A stretch of DNA of 33,890 nt. It comes from Bacillota bacterium. Lineage in GTDB: Bacteria; Bacillota; Clostridia; Saccharofermentanales; Fastidiosipilaceae. The stretch covers positions 1-33,890 of the forward strand of contig JASGUU010000072.1 in assembly GCA_030057555.1 (NCBI GenBank), given 5' to 3'. Below the pieces are notes generated by a model, which saw only the letters and a list, made by a program, of their open reading frames with translations, did no database searches and was not told the DNA's origin. The position numbers were made by a program, and so were the translations under genes. This document shows positions 23,821 to 31,642 of this stretch, one piece after another. Every line of letters begins with the position of its first letter. Within the stretch, counting starts at the first letter, position 1.

Positions 23821-25248
23821 ATGGAGCAAAGTAAGAAAAACGTCGTCGGCTATCTGCCCGACGAGACACCGCCGCCGGCGAAGCTCATCGTCTTCGCCCT
23901 GCAGCAGATCCTGGTCATGTTTCCTGCCACCGTTCTGGTCGCGATTCTGACCCGCTTCGACATCGCCACCACCATCTTCGCCAGCGGTTTCGCCACCATC
24001 TGCTTCCTGCTGATCACGAAACGCCAGATTCCGCTGTACTACGGCTCGAGCTTTGCCTATATCGCCGCCATAACCGGCCTGATGGCGAGCCAGCAGGCGC
24101 TCGGCGTGAGCGAGGTCGACTCCATCCGCATGGCGCAGTTCGGCATCATGATGAGCGGTCTGGTTTCGATCGGCATCGGCCTCATCATCAAGCGCAGCGG
24201 CCAGCGCTTCATTGAACGCGTTCTGCCGCCGACCATCACCGGCCCGATCGCCCTGGTCATCGCGATGTCGCTGGCCAAGAACGCCCTCGACAACGCAGCC
24301 GGCGGCGGCCAGCTGCTCGCGGCGCTCGGAGCCAGGGATATGACCGGTATCGAAGGTTTCGCCGACCTCGGCGCCCTGAGCAATTACGTCTCCGCCAACT
24401 GGGCCGTCGCCCTGATCACGCTGGTGGTGACCATCCTCTTCTCGGTCTATCTGAAGGGAACGCTGAGCCAGCTGCCGATTCTCTTTGGCATTCTGGTCGG
24501 CTATGCCGTCGCCACGGTGGTGACCCTCGCGACGCCCTGGAAGCTGATCGACTTCGCCGCCATCGCGAACGCAAACTTCATCGCGGTGCCGCGCTTCACG
24601 CTGCCGTCGCCGAACATGGCGGCCGTCGCCGCGATCATGCCGATCGCCCTGGCCACGGTGCCGGAGTCCACCGCGCATCTGTTCCAGCTTGACATCTATG
24701 TCAACGAACTCGCCCGGCGCAAGGGCTCGAAGAAGACCTACTCAATCGGCGACAAGCTCGGCCTGAACCTGATCGGCGACGGCGTCGGCGACATCGTCTC
24801 GGCGGCGATCGGCGGCCCCGCCGGCACCAACTACGGCGAGAACATCTCGACCATGGCCATCACCCGCAACTTCTCGACCTCGGTTCTGATCGCAGCCAGC
24901 ATCATCACCATGCTCCTGAGCTTCTCCGGCACCCTGTCGACGCTGATCAACTCGATCCCGCAGGCCGTCATCGGCGGCATCTCGATCTACCTCTTCGGCG
25001 TCATCGGCGCCCAGGGCATCGCCATCATGATCAGCCAGAAGGTCGACATGTTCGACAGCCGCAACCTCGCCGTGATCTCCACCATCCTGATCATCGGCAT
25101 CGGCGGCTCCTACATCAACAACGGCATGATCCCGATGTTCGGCATCGAAATGCCGGCCATCGCCACCGCCTCGGTCTTCGGTATCATCCTGAATCTGGTC
25201 CTCAGCTTCGGACATGCGAAGCAGGCCGGCCACAACACCGCTGAGTAA
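23821..25248 (+). CDS. uraA: Uracil permease, UraA/PyrP type (NCS2 family)
   Basis: A 475-residue inner-membrane proton symporter of the nucleobase/ascorbate (NCS2) family with about 14 membrane segments. The family marker GGPAGTNYGENISTMAITRN is clear and is the form seen in uracil permeases (versus xanthine/urate members). PPTITGPIALVIAMSLAK and the glutamate-containing VPESTAHLFQLDIYV are other conserved parts. GGGAGGG lies just before the ATG at 23821, which fixes the start. It is monocistronic, with a strong terminator at 25278-25312. Uracil is the most likely substrate; a wider pyrimidine or purine range cannot be excluded. Confidence 0.92.
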   Translation: MEQSKKNVVGYLPDETPPPAKLIVFALQQILVMFPATVLVAILTRFDIATTIFASGFATICFLLITKRQIPLYYGSSFAYIAAITGLMASQQALGVSEVDSIRMAQFGIMMSGLVSIGIGLIIKRSGQRFIERVLPPTITGPIALVIAMSLAKNALDNAAGGGQLLAALGARDMTGIEGFADLGALSNYVSANWAVALITLVVTILFSVYLKGTLSQLPILFGILVGYAVATVVTLATPWKLIDFAAIANANFIAVPRFTLPSPNMAAVAAIMPIALATVPESTAHLFQLDIYVNELARRKGSKKTYSIGDKLGLNLIGDGVGDIVSAAIGGPAGTNYGENISTMAITRNFSTSVLIAASIITMLLSFSGTLSTLINSIPQAVIGGISIYLFGVIGAQGIAIMISQKVDMFDSRNLAVISTILIIGIGGSYINNGMIPMFGIEMPAIATASVFGIILNLVLSFGHAKQAGHNTAE

Positions 25249-25277
25249 ACGCGCTCTCACAGAGATCATCGATCAAT

Positions 25278-25312
25278 GGCGGCCGCCCGTTAACCGGGTC
25301 GGCCGCCTCTTT
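25278..25312 (+). terminator. Intrinsic terminator of the uracil permease gene
   Basis: GGCGGCCG pairs with CGGCCGCC, extended inside by CCCG/CGGG, and is followed by TCTTT. It lies 29 bases after the stop codon. Confidence 0.8.
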
Positions 25313-25383
25313 CCCGCCGCCGGAGCAGAACATCACGTGTCAGGACGGGGAAAACACGAAGCGAAGGCAGCGCTCGGTAACGT

Positions 25384-25540
25384 GGGTAGAGTATGCAGTG
25401 CACAGAAAAGCAGGTTGTGCGCACATTTCCGTGTACAACCTGCATTTTTGTGCGTAAACGGAGCTGTTTTGCTCAAAAAGTCGACTTGTACACGTTCTTT
25501 TGTGTACAAGTCGATTTTTTGCTCACCAGCCCTCTATGCA
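25384..25540 (+). repeat. 157-bp twin-hairpin repeat, copy 2
   Basis: It matches 3723-3879 over its whole length in the same orientation. Hairpins: 25410-25443 (GCAGGTTGT with ACAACCTGC) and 25481-25514 (TCGACTTGTACAC with GTGTACAAGTCGA, perfect). It lies between the convergent uracil permease and oxidoreductase genes, after the permease terminator. Nothing else is recognised in 25313-25582. Confidence 0.8.
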
Positions 25541-25582
25541 TAAGGCAAAATGCGCAGCCGGCAGCGCCTCCCAGGCGCCGTC

Positions 25583-26716
25583 TCAGCGCTCGAGCACACC
25601 GTCCAGCACCGCCCGCCGCATCGGCAGCCCGCGCTCCCAGTGTGTGCGCAGGGTCACGGTCCGCACCTCCGCCGCACTCTCCTCGATCGATGTCATGATG
25701 TCGAGGGCGTGCAGGATCTGCTCGCCGTTCGCGCGCCAGGGCCGCCCGGAACGCAGCGCCGCCGCCATGTCCGCGAGCCCCAGGCCACGGCTGTTCTCTG
25801 CATAATCAAAGAGCAGCGGCACGTCATACCACTCATTCTGTCCCCGCCGCAGGATGCGCACCGGACCGCCGAAGGTATTGGGATCCGGCACCATGATCGT
25901 CCCCTCACTGCCGAAGACATGGAAGCCCGCCTGCTCGTTCCAGACCGTGTCAAACGTGGTCGTCAGCGTCGCCAGTGCCCCGGAGTCAAACTCCAGAATC
26001 GCATGCAGATCCGTGAAGACCTCGACATCGATTACCGTGCCCGAGAGCGGCCGGCTCGTAATCAGGCGCCTGGCGAAACTGCGCTTCGCCCGCGCCGTCA
26101 CCGTCTTCACCCCGCCGAGCAGATTCATCAGCGCCGTCACATAGTAGGGCCCCATGTCGAGCATCGGCCCGCCGCCGCGCTGATAGTAGAAGGCCGGATC
26201 CGGATGCCAGCTCTCATGGCCGCGGCACATCATCGAACAGCGGGCACCGACGACCTCGCCGATATAGCCGTCGTCAATCAGGCGGCGCACGGTCTGGATG
26301 CCGGCACCCATGAAGGTGTCAGGCGCACCGCCGAGGCCGAGGCCACGGGCGGCGGCGAGGTCGAAGAGGGCTTTGCCTTCAGCGAAGTTCACGCCCAGCG
26401 GCTTCTCGCTGTAGACCCATTTGCCGGCCTCGAGGGCCCGCCGCGTCACCTCATAGTGCTCGTAGGGGCGCGTCAGGTTCAGCACCAGTTCGATCTCGGG
26501 ATCGGCGAAGACATCCTCGTCGCGGGCATGGACAACCGGCACACCCCAGGTTTCAGCGGCCTTCTGCGAGCGTTCGGGGATCAGGTCACAGACCGCCCGG
26601 ACTTCGATATCCCGGAAGCGCTGCGTCAGGTTCTTCAGATAGATGCCGCTGATATCACCGACCCCGACAAAGCCCACACGCAGCGGATCGTTCACGATGC
26701 TTTTGCTGTCTGCCAT
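25583..26716 (-). CDS. Gfo/Idh/MocA-family sugar oxidoreductase
   Basis: A 377-residue NAD(P)-dependent dehydrogenase acting on a sugar, inositol or sugar acid. The Rossmann part has FVGVGDISGIYLKNL (about 15-30) and AVCDLIPERS. The catalytic-lysine motif SEKPLG lies at 103-108, and the C-terminal sheet domain has the characteristic GGGPMLDMGPYYVTAL. I chose ATG 26716 (MADSKS) with GGGGGTGG before it; an ATG at 26731 overlaps the stop of the upstream ThuA gene and is a fair alternative. It is the last gene of a three-gene minus-strand operon. The partner ThuA-like gene is commonly found with such oxidoreductases in sugar catabolic clusters. The exact substrate cannot be deduced. Confidence 0.9.
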   Translation of the reverse strand: MADSKSIVNDPLRVGFVGVGDISGIYLKNLTQRFRDIEVRAVCDLIPERSQKAAETWGVPVVHARDEDVFADPEIELVLNLTRPYEHYEVTRRALEAGKWVYSEKPLGVNFAEGKALFDLAAARGLGLGGAPDTFMGAGIQTVRRLIDDGYIGEVVGARCSMMCRGHESWHPDPAFYYQRGGGPMLDMGPYYVTALMNLLGGVKTVTARAKRSFARRLITSRPLSGTVIDVEVFTDLHAILEFDSGALATLTTTFDTVWNEQAGFHVFGSEGTIMVPDPNTFGGPVRILRRGQNEWYDVPLLFDYAENSRGLGLADMAAALRSGRPWRANGEQILHALDIMTSIEESAAEVRTVTLRTHWERGLPMRRAVLDGVLER

Positions 26717-26730
26717 ACATGCCACCCCCA

Positions 26731-27453
26731 TCAGTACATCTTCAGTTCGCTCAGGAAGGGCGTGACATCCAGCCCGCGCTCCCTGGCGATCCGGCGTCCC
26801 TCACCGGCCCAGAGCAGGCCGCGGCGCATCAGCTCATTCGCCTCGGGCGCCTGGTCGAAGACATCATCATGATGGCCGAGCGAGCAGTAGAAAACACGGC
26901 CAAGCCCCCAGAAACGCGTCCAGGCAACGGGGATGTCGACGGCCCTGTTCGCGGTGTTATAGTAGGCCACCCGTGGGAAGCGCGTTGACGCCAGTACCTC
27001 GTTTGCCGGATCGACATGCAGGTAGTACTGCTCCGAGCAGATGCGAAAATTCTGGAGCCCATCGGTAATCGGGCTCGAACCATGGTGGATGACCACCTCA
27101 TACTCGATGCCGTCACCGCCGGGATGACTGACCCACTGGCCGCCCGTCATGAACTGCCACTCAACGTTGTCGCGGAAGGCATCACACATGCCGCCATGCG
27201 CACCCGCGAGGCCGCAGCCCTCGCCGACCACCGTTGAGATGTTGCGCATACGCTCGTGGCTGAGTTCACCCATGGTCCAGCAGGGCACAATCAGGTCGAG
27301 CCCGCGCAGGGCTTCAATGTCATCCAGATCTGCCTGGTCCTCTGTAATCGTCACCTCGTAGCCGGCCTCTTCGAGCATGCGCCCGAAGCGCTCCGAGACC
27401 AGTACAGGCTCATGCCCGTCCCAGCCGCCGCGGAAAATCAATGCCTTCTTCAT
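26731..27453 (-). CDS. ThuA-like protein (glutamine amidotransferase-like fold)
   Basis: A 240-residue protein of the ThuA/trehalose-utilisation family. Seen: MKKALIFRGGWDGHEP at the N-terminus, GAHGGMCDAF, NTANRAVDIPVAWTRFWGLG and YCSLGHHDDVF. These match the family's class I amidotransferase-like fold without the usual catalytic cysteine triad. Family members are linked to disaccharide or keto-sugar metabolism, and their precise chemistry is unclear. AGGAGGAG precedes the ATG at 27453 by 7-8 bases. The stop overlaps or directly abuts the start of the oxidoreductase gene, showing tight coupling. It follows the TIM-barrel-like gene by 51 bases. Confidence 0.88.
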   Translation of the reverse strand: MKKALIFRGGWDGHEPVLVSERFGRMLEEAGYEVTITEDQADLDDIEALRGLDLIVPCWTMGELSHERMRNISTVVGEGCGLAGAHGGMCDAFRDNVEWQFMTGGQWVSHPGGDGIEYEVVIHHGSSPITDGLQNFRICSEQYYLHVDPANEVLASTRFPRVAYYNTANRAVDIPVAWTRFWGLGRVFYCSLGHHDDVFDQAPEANELMRRGLLWAGEGRRIARERGLDVTPFLSELKMY

Positions 27454-27504
27454 GCACCAACTCCTCCTTCTTCGCTGTCTTCTCCCGCCGCAGTCCTCCG
27501 CAGC

Positions 27505-28350
27505 TCAGTCGCCAAAGGCCGCCTGATCCGGCGCCGGGCTCGAGCGGCGCTCGAGCTGCGGGAAGCGATGCTCGATCGCCGCCAGCGAGATTTCGACATC
27601 CTCATGCACCTCGTCCGGGCTGTAGGCGCCGAGCGTAATCATGTCCCGCTCGCGGATGGTGTTCCACGAGAAGGTCAGCCCCACAAAGGGCGTCACCCGC
27701 CCCGCCGCCATCGACTTGATCGTCATAACCGGCTTTTTCGCATTCCGGATGATGGCGGCCACCGTCTCGATCTCAACCTGCATCAGGAAGCCCATGCAGT
27801 TATAGATCTGAATATAGGTCTCGACGTCATAGCCCTGTTCGTCGCTGTAGACGATGAGCTCCGGCATGTGCGCCGACAGTCCCGGCCGCATGCCCGCCTG
27901 GCGGATCATGTCGGTGTAGTCGCCGAGCCGCACAATCTCATGGGTGTTTTTGTTCACGAGCTGTTCCGCACTGGAATGATGAATCAGGCAAAAGGCGGAA
28001 CCCACCTGGGCACTCGCCCTGATCGCCGCCTCGGCCTCACGTCTCCCCGCCGCCGTGTCGTCAACATTGAGGATCGGCGTGTCGACCAGAATCAGCTTCT
28101 TCCCCGTCCGCTCCTCGAAGAGACGAATGCCGTCGATGATGATCTGATTCTGGCTGATCGGCCCCATGATCGTGTCGATCCCGTATTCCATGTAGGCATC
28201 TAGAATCGGCTGAAAGGACTCCGCCCGACTGTAGCGGTCCCGGATCATCTGATCCTGGGAGACACTGCGATGGCTGAAGCCGAGCATCCAGTTGGTGCCG
28301 ATGATCATGCGTGACAGCGACAGGCCGCCTACGGTTGTTCTGGGAAACAT
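27505..28350 (-). CDS. Conserved TIM-barrel-like protein of unknown function
   Basis: A 281-residue soluble protein, first in an operon with ThuA-like and Gfo/Idh/MocA genes. MFPRTTVGGLSLSRMIIGTN resembles the first strand of aldo/keto reductase-like barrels, followed by WMLGFSHRS, PILDAYMEYGIDTIMGPIS and KKPVMTIKSMAAGRVTPFVG, consistent with repeating strand-helix units. The classical aldo/keto reductase Asp-Tyr-Lys-His set is not evident, so enzymatic activity of that type is doubtful. GAGGAGG precedes the ATG at 28350 by 8-9 bases. I have an impression of similar unannotated proteins in sugar-catabolism clusters but cannot name a family. A role in the same sugar pathway is inferred from the operon only. 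Confidence 0.7.
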   Translation of the reverse strand: MFPRTTVGGLSLSRMIIGTNWMLGFSHRSVSQDQMIRDRYSRAESFQPILDAYMEYGIDTIMGPISQNQIIIDGIRLFEERTGKKLILVDTPILNVDDTAAGRREAEAAIRASAQVGSAFCLIHHSSAEQLVNKNTHEIVRLGDYTDMIRQAGMRPGLSAHMPELIVYSDEQGYDVETYIQIYNCMGFLMQVEIETVAAIIRNAKKPVMTIKSMAAGRVTPFVGLTFSWNTIRERDMITLGAYSPDEVHEDVEISLAAIEHRFPQLERRSSPAPDQAAFGD

Positions 28351-28417
28351 CAGTTCTCTTCCTCCTCAACTCTCTGCTGCGGGACATTCCCGCCCGCGAC
28401 AATCAAGTATTATTCTG

Positions 28418-28429
28418 CCTTAATTAAGG
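28418..28429. promoter_or_regulatory. CCTTAATTAAGG palindrome upstream of the three-gene operon
   Basis: A perfect 12-bp palindrome lies 68 bases upstream of the first gene and next to an AT-rich AGAATAATACTT on the minus strand. It is a possible operator. A GCGGGA/TCCCGC hairpin (28379-28393) would be in the leader. Nothing else is recognised in 28351-28500. Confidence 0.35.
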
Positions 28430-28500
28430 GAGTTCTGTAAATGCCATGGCAGAGTATGGCACAGGCAAAGCAGAAGCTGCCGACCGCTTCACCTCACGCT

Positions 28501-29046
28501 ACACGTCCGGCACCCTTGAGATGAGACTGCGGGAATGAGACAACCTGTCTGAAACCACGACATGGACCGCACACCGGAAAAGGGGCAAAACGAAGAGAAA
28601 TCCAAAAAAGGATTTGGATTACTCGCCATCTTGACCACAAAGGGGCCATTTTTGGTCAAAACGAAGAGTAATCCAAAAAGAGATTTGGATTACTCGCCAT
28701 CCTGACCACGAAGGGCACCGAGGCCGGGTGTGTCGGAACCACCTTTATCACGACTTCAGAGCAACAGAACCTGAATCGCTTCACAAACTCCTTGAAAGTG
28801 CCAGATCGTGCCTGTCAGCCTCGTCGCTCGCTATCCTATTCCTAATACTCTCGTTCCGGCAGTTTTTGAGGCTGGCCGCGACGCGGGTAATGGGAAAAGA
28901 GATCTTCCATATGCCTTCATGCAGACTGCGCTAAACTCCGGTGTTTCAGGTGTTTAAGGAAGACTCAAAAAGGTTTTGCTCGTCCGACTAATATGATATG
29001 CACCCCCAAAATGGAACCTAAATAAACTCCAGGGTGCCGGATGTGT
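28501..29046. mobile_element. Short inverted-repeat-bounded element, MITE-like
   Basis: 546 bp bounded by ACACGTCCGGCACCCT and AGGGTGCCGGATGTGT, inverted repeats of 16 bp with one mismatch. It lacks the transposase-like interior of the long copy at 17485-18787 but keeps its two ends and both 71-bp palindromic units. No open frame of note is present. No clear target duplication is seen. It sits between the three-gene sugar operon and the oadB gene. Confidence 0.75.
28583..28707. repeat. Two tandem 71-bp palindromic units (short element)
   Basis: Units start at 28583 and 28654. The second is the cleanest: GGTCAA, GAGTAATCCAAA, a short loop, TTTGGATTACTC, then CTGACC, so the inner arms pair perfectly over 12 bp. 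The period and the linker ACCAC(A/G)AAG are the same as in the long element. Confidence 0.8.
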
Positions 29047-29093
29047 GCCATGTGGCACCCGATCCGCCGCTTCCGGGCCATAAACGCGAAACC

Positions 29094-29120
29094 GCCGCCA
29101 TCCTTATCCAGGACGACGGC
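29094..29120 (-). terminator. Stem-loop after oadB
   Basis: On the minus strand GCCGTCGTCC pairs fully with GGATGGCGGC if two G-U pairs are allowed, around a seven-base loop. It lies 29 bases beyond the stop and is followed by GGTTTCGCGTTT, a poor U tract. Confidence 0.5.
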
Positions 29121-29148
29121 AGTCGCATGGCGTATCGATCAGGAGCAA

Positions 29149-30273
29149 TCAGTGACCGAAGAGCGCAATCAGGATGCCGGCGGCCACGGCTGAGCCGATG
29201 ACCCCTGCCACGTTCGGGCCCATGGCATGCATCAGCAGGAAGTTGCCGGGATTGGCCTTCTGGCCTTCGATCTGGCTGACGCGGGCGGCCATCGGCACGG
29301 CAGAGACGCCGGCCGAGCCGATCAGGGGATTGACCTTTCCCTTCGTCAGGACATACATCAGCTTGCCGAGAAGCACGCCGCCGACGGTGCCAAAGGCAAA
29401 GGCCACCAGGCCGAGGGCGATGACCTGGAGAGTCTCGACAGCGAGGAAGGTATCGGCCTTCGCCGTCGCACCGACCGTCAGACCGAGGAAGATGGTGACG
29501 ATGTTCATCAGGGCATTCTGCGCCGTGTCATTAAGGCGCTCGACCACGCCGCTTTCGCGGAAGAGGTTACCGAGCATCAGCATACCGATCAGGGGAGCCG
29601 TCGAGGGCAGCAGCAGCACCACAAAGACCGTGACAATGATCGGAAAGAGTATGCGCTCGAGCTTCGAGACCTGCCGCGGCATGGTCATGACGACCTCGCG
29701 CTCCTTCTTCGTCGTCAGCGCCCGCATGATCGGCGGCTGGATCATCGGGATCAGTGCCATGTAGGAGTAGGCGGCGATCGCGATAGGCCCCAGCAGGTGC
29801 GGCGCCAGCTTGGCGGTTGTAAAGATGGCGGTCGGGCCGTCGGCTCCGCCGATGATGCCGATAGAAGAGGCCTCCTGAGGTGTAAAGCCGAGCAGGTTGG
29901 CAACCGTGAAGGCGAAGAAGATGCCGAACTGCGCCGCGGCTCCGAGCATCAGGCTTGAGGGGCGCGAAATCAGGGGGCCGAAGTCCGTCATCGCACCCAC
30001 CCCCATGAAGATCAGCGAGGGATAGATGCCAAGCTTGACACCCATATATAAGTAATAGAATAATCCGCCCTCATCATGCGAACTCATCTGCCCGAGAGGC
30101 AGATTGGCCATCAGGATGCCAAAGGCGATCGGCAGCAGCAGCAGGGGTTCGAACTTCTTCGCGATAGCGAGGTAAAGCAGGACACCTGCCACCACGAGCA
30201 TGAGAGCGCTGCGCCAGTCGAGCAGCGCGAAGCCGGATTCGTGTACGATGCGATCCAGTGCGTGCGTGAACAT
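29149..30273 (-). CDS. oadB: Sodium ion-translocating decarboxylase beta subunit, OadB type
   Basis: A 374-residue inner-membrane protein with about ten hydrophobic segments that couples decarboxylation of a carboxybiotin carrier to sodium export. The signature [14 protein letters not shown], with the key aspartate at about 145, and the late [16 protein letters not shown] are unmistakable for the OadB/GcdB/MmdB family. Its ATG at 30273 overlaps the stop of the small gamma-type subunit gene (ATGA), so the two are translated together. No alpha (carboxyltransferase) or biotin-carrier subunit is in the window. The substrate (oxaloacetate, methylmalonyl-CoA, glutaconyl-CoA or malonate) therefore depends on genes elsewhere. 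A RidA gene lies upstream on the same strand. Confidence 0.93.
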   Translation of the reverse strand: MFTHALDRIVHESGFALLDWRSALMLVVAGVLLYLAIAKKFEPLLLLPIAFGILMANLPLGQMSSHDEGGLFYYLYMGVKLGIYPSLIFMGVGAMTDFGPLISRPSSLMLGAAAQFGIFFAFTVANLLGFTPQEASSIGIIGGADGPTAIFTTAKLAPHLLGPIAIAAYSYMALIPMIQPPIMRALTTKKEREVVMTMPRQVSKLERILFPIIVTVFVVLLLPSTAPLIGMLMLGNLFRESGVVERLNDTAQNALMNIVTIFLGLTVGATAKADTFLAVETLQVIALGLVAFAFGTVGGVLLGKLMYVLTKGKVNPLIGSAGVSAVPMAARVSQIEGQKANPGNFLLMHAMGPNVAGVIGSAVAAGILIALFGH

Positions 30274-30488
30274 CAGGCACCTCCCCTGGGCTTGTGGAAG
30301 CTCTGCATGATGCGGCCGAGGATCGCAACCACGAGCCAGATGGACGCGAGCGCGAGAAAGACCACCAGCACGGAGAAGGCCGTGACGGCGAGCGACTCAC
30401 TGAGATCCAGTTTCGCCGGCGGTTCGTAGGTCAGCCTTGTGACCCAGGTCACCAGCACTGTCAGCCAGGCGGATCCGGATATGTTCAT
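30273..30488 (-). CDS. OadG-type small membrane subunit
   Basis: 71 residues, [20 protein letters not shown] onward, with one strong membrane helix (about 29-52, [22 protein letters not shown]) and a short basic tail. This shape and the position directly before oadB fit the gamma (OadG) subunit that anchors and assembles sodium-pumping decarboxylases. The ATG at 30488 follows GGGAGG at about 6 bases; the longer upstream frame has no ribosome site. It overlaps oadB by the ATGA of its stop. Identity is based on size, topology and context, since OadG sequences are poorly conserved. Confidence 0.75.
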   Translation of the reverse strand: MNISGSAWLTVLVTWVTRLTYEPPAKLDLSESLAVTAFSVLVVFLALASIWLVVAILGRIMQSFHKPRGGA

Positions 30489-30530
30489 GGAAACCTCCCA
30501 TATTTGACAGCTCTTTGGCGAGCCGCCACG

Positions 30531-30574
30531 CAGTGTTGTGCCCCGCTGCTGTCGCACCGGGGCATCAAGCACTG
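30531..30574 (-). other. Leader hairpin upstream of the OadG-OadB pair
   Basis: GCCCCG/CGGGGC with outer CAGTG/CACTG arms would fold between the candidate promoter and the OadG start. It could be a leader structure or the terminator of RidA; it has no T run. Confidence 0.35.
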
Positions 30575-30576
30575 CC

Positions 30577-30605
30577 AGAATAGACAATCGAAGCTATTCT
30601 AGCAA
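30577..30605 (-). promoter_or_regulatory. Candidate promoter of the OadG-OadB pair with internal inverted repeat
   Basis: On the minus strand TTGCTA, a 17-base spacer and TATTCT give a plausible promoter about 90 bases upstream of the OadG start. The inverted repeat AGAATAG/CTATTCT (30577-30583 and 30594-30600) covers the -10 and the spacer and could be an operator. Confidence 0.4.
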
Positions 30606-30632
30606 AAGATCAGAAACACGGCATTTCATGAT

Positions 30633-30652
30633 CTGTACGAAAACGTACCAGA
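30633..30652. promoter_or_regulatory. GTAC-type palindrome upstream of the OadG-OadB promoter
   Basis: TCTGTACGAAAACGTACCAG has arms GTACG/CGTAC four bases apart. The piece CGTACCA recurs at the RpiR-gene promoter (31674-31680). A binding site for the RpiR regulator is possible, though the spacing of the GTAC cores differs between the two places. Confidence 0.3.
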
Positions 30653-30676
30653 ATATGCCTCCCTTGACGAAAAGAA

Positions 30677-31156
30677 TCAGAGTTCCACCTCATCACGGCG
30701 CTCAAAGACAGCCTCGATCTCGACGCAGATGCCGCCGGGCAGCTGGTTGACGCCGATGGCCGAGCGCGAGGGCAGGCCGTCGGCCTCGCCGAAGACATCC
30801 AGCAGCAGCTGCGAGGCACCGTTCATGACCGCCGGCTGCTGCTCGAAGTCATCCGCCGAGCGCACAAAGCCCAGCAGCTTCACGAAGCGGATGCTGTTGA
30901 GGTCGCCCGTCTCCCGCTCGATGATCGCGAGGATGTTGAGCATCGACAGTTTGGCGGCCTCCTGGGCCTCCTCGATCGTCAGGTCGGCACCCACGGCGCC
31001 CGTGACCGCAGGCCCGTCCACCCGCGTCGGGCCAACGCCCGAGCACCAGGCGAGACCACGGCCAAAAGTGCGGATCGGTGTATAGAGTCCGCCGCGCGGC
31101 GGAGGCTCAGGCAGTTCCAGACCCAGTCTGGCGAGATTGGCGTATACGTCTTTCAT
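30677..31156 (-). CDS. RidA/YjgF-family protein
   Basis: A 159-residue cytoplasmic protein of the RidA superfamily, whose archetype removes reactive enamine/imine intermediates made by PLP enzymes. The C-terminal SRSAIGVNQLPGGICVEIEA includes the arginine and the VEIEA strand of the family. LARLGLELPEPPPRGGLYTP at the start and the length of about 155 rather than 128 fit the longer YjgF/chorismate mutase-like branch. GAGGAGT precedes the ATG at 31156. On the same strand directly upstream is a relic of a D-threonine-aldolase-like PLP enzyme, a plausible former partner. It is followed by the OadG-OadB pair after about 190 bases with its own promoter candidate. Confidence 0.85.
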   Translation of the reverse strand: MKDVYANLARLGLELPEPPPRGGLYTPIRTFGRGLAWCSGVGPTRVDGPAVTGAVGADLTIEEAQEAAKLSMLNILAIIERETGDLNSIRFVKLLGFVRSADDFEQQPAVMNGASQLLLDVFGEADGLPSRSAIGVNQLPGGICVEIEAVFERRDEVEL

Positions 31157-31201
31157 TCCATGACTCCTCTCGGGGCGCCTTCGGGGACGCCTGTCTTTTT
31201 C

Positions 31202-31450
31202 TCATCTTAACTCACGTTCATCACAGGCCAGAGGCTCTTCGTGACGCGCGGAAATCGGCCAGCGGCCGGCGATGCTCTTGCAGCCGAGATCGAGCGCAAG
31301 GCGATTTTCACGTGGCCTGCTGATCACGCGCGTCTGCACATATGCGGCGGGGATGAAGCCCGGTTCTGGATTCTTCGCGGCATGGGAGGCAAAGGACGGC
31401 ATTCCGCCCGCCAGCACGAGCCCGGTTCCCAGGCCGAGTTCTTCTGCCAT
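31202..31450 (-). pseudogene. Truncated D-threonine aldolase / DSD1-like gene
   Basis: An 82-residue frame reads GLVLAGGMPSFASHAAKN, then PAAYVQTRVISRPRENRLAL and DLGCKSIAGRWP. This is the stretch joining the barrel and the C-terminal beta domain in D-threonine aldolase-like PLP enzymes (typically a GG-TP-T-F block, then PAALVLTRVVS and LDLG-KA). About 200 N-terminal residues with the PLP lysine and most of the C-terminal metal-binding part are missing, and I see no continuation in other frames. It is on the same strand just upstream of RidA. The identity is from motif order by eye; the truncation is clear from the short frame. Confidence 0.55.
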
Positions 31451-31642
31451 CGCTTCCTTAGACCGGCTGCCGGCATTATCCCATGCTTTTCCATATGATG
31501 CTCAGGCACCGCGCTGTGGAGCTGCAGCACAGGGCAGGTTAAAGCGGCCGGAAAAGATTAAAGCAAATTAATAAATGATCTTTATTATCTTGGGCGAATA
31601 ACACAATTATTCCCTTCTTTCACTGTCATTCAACTGCAATAA

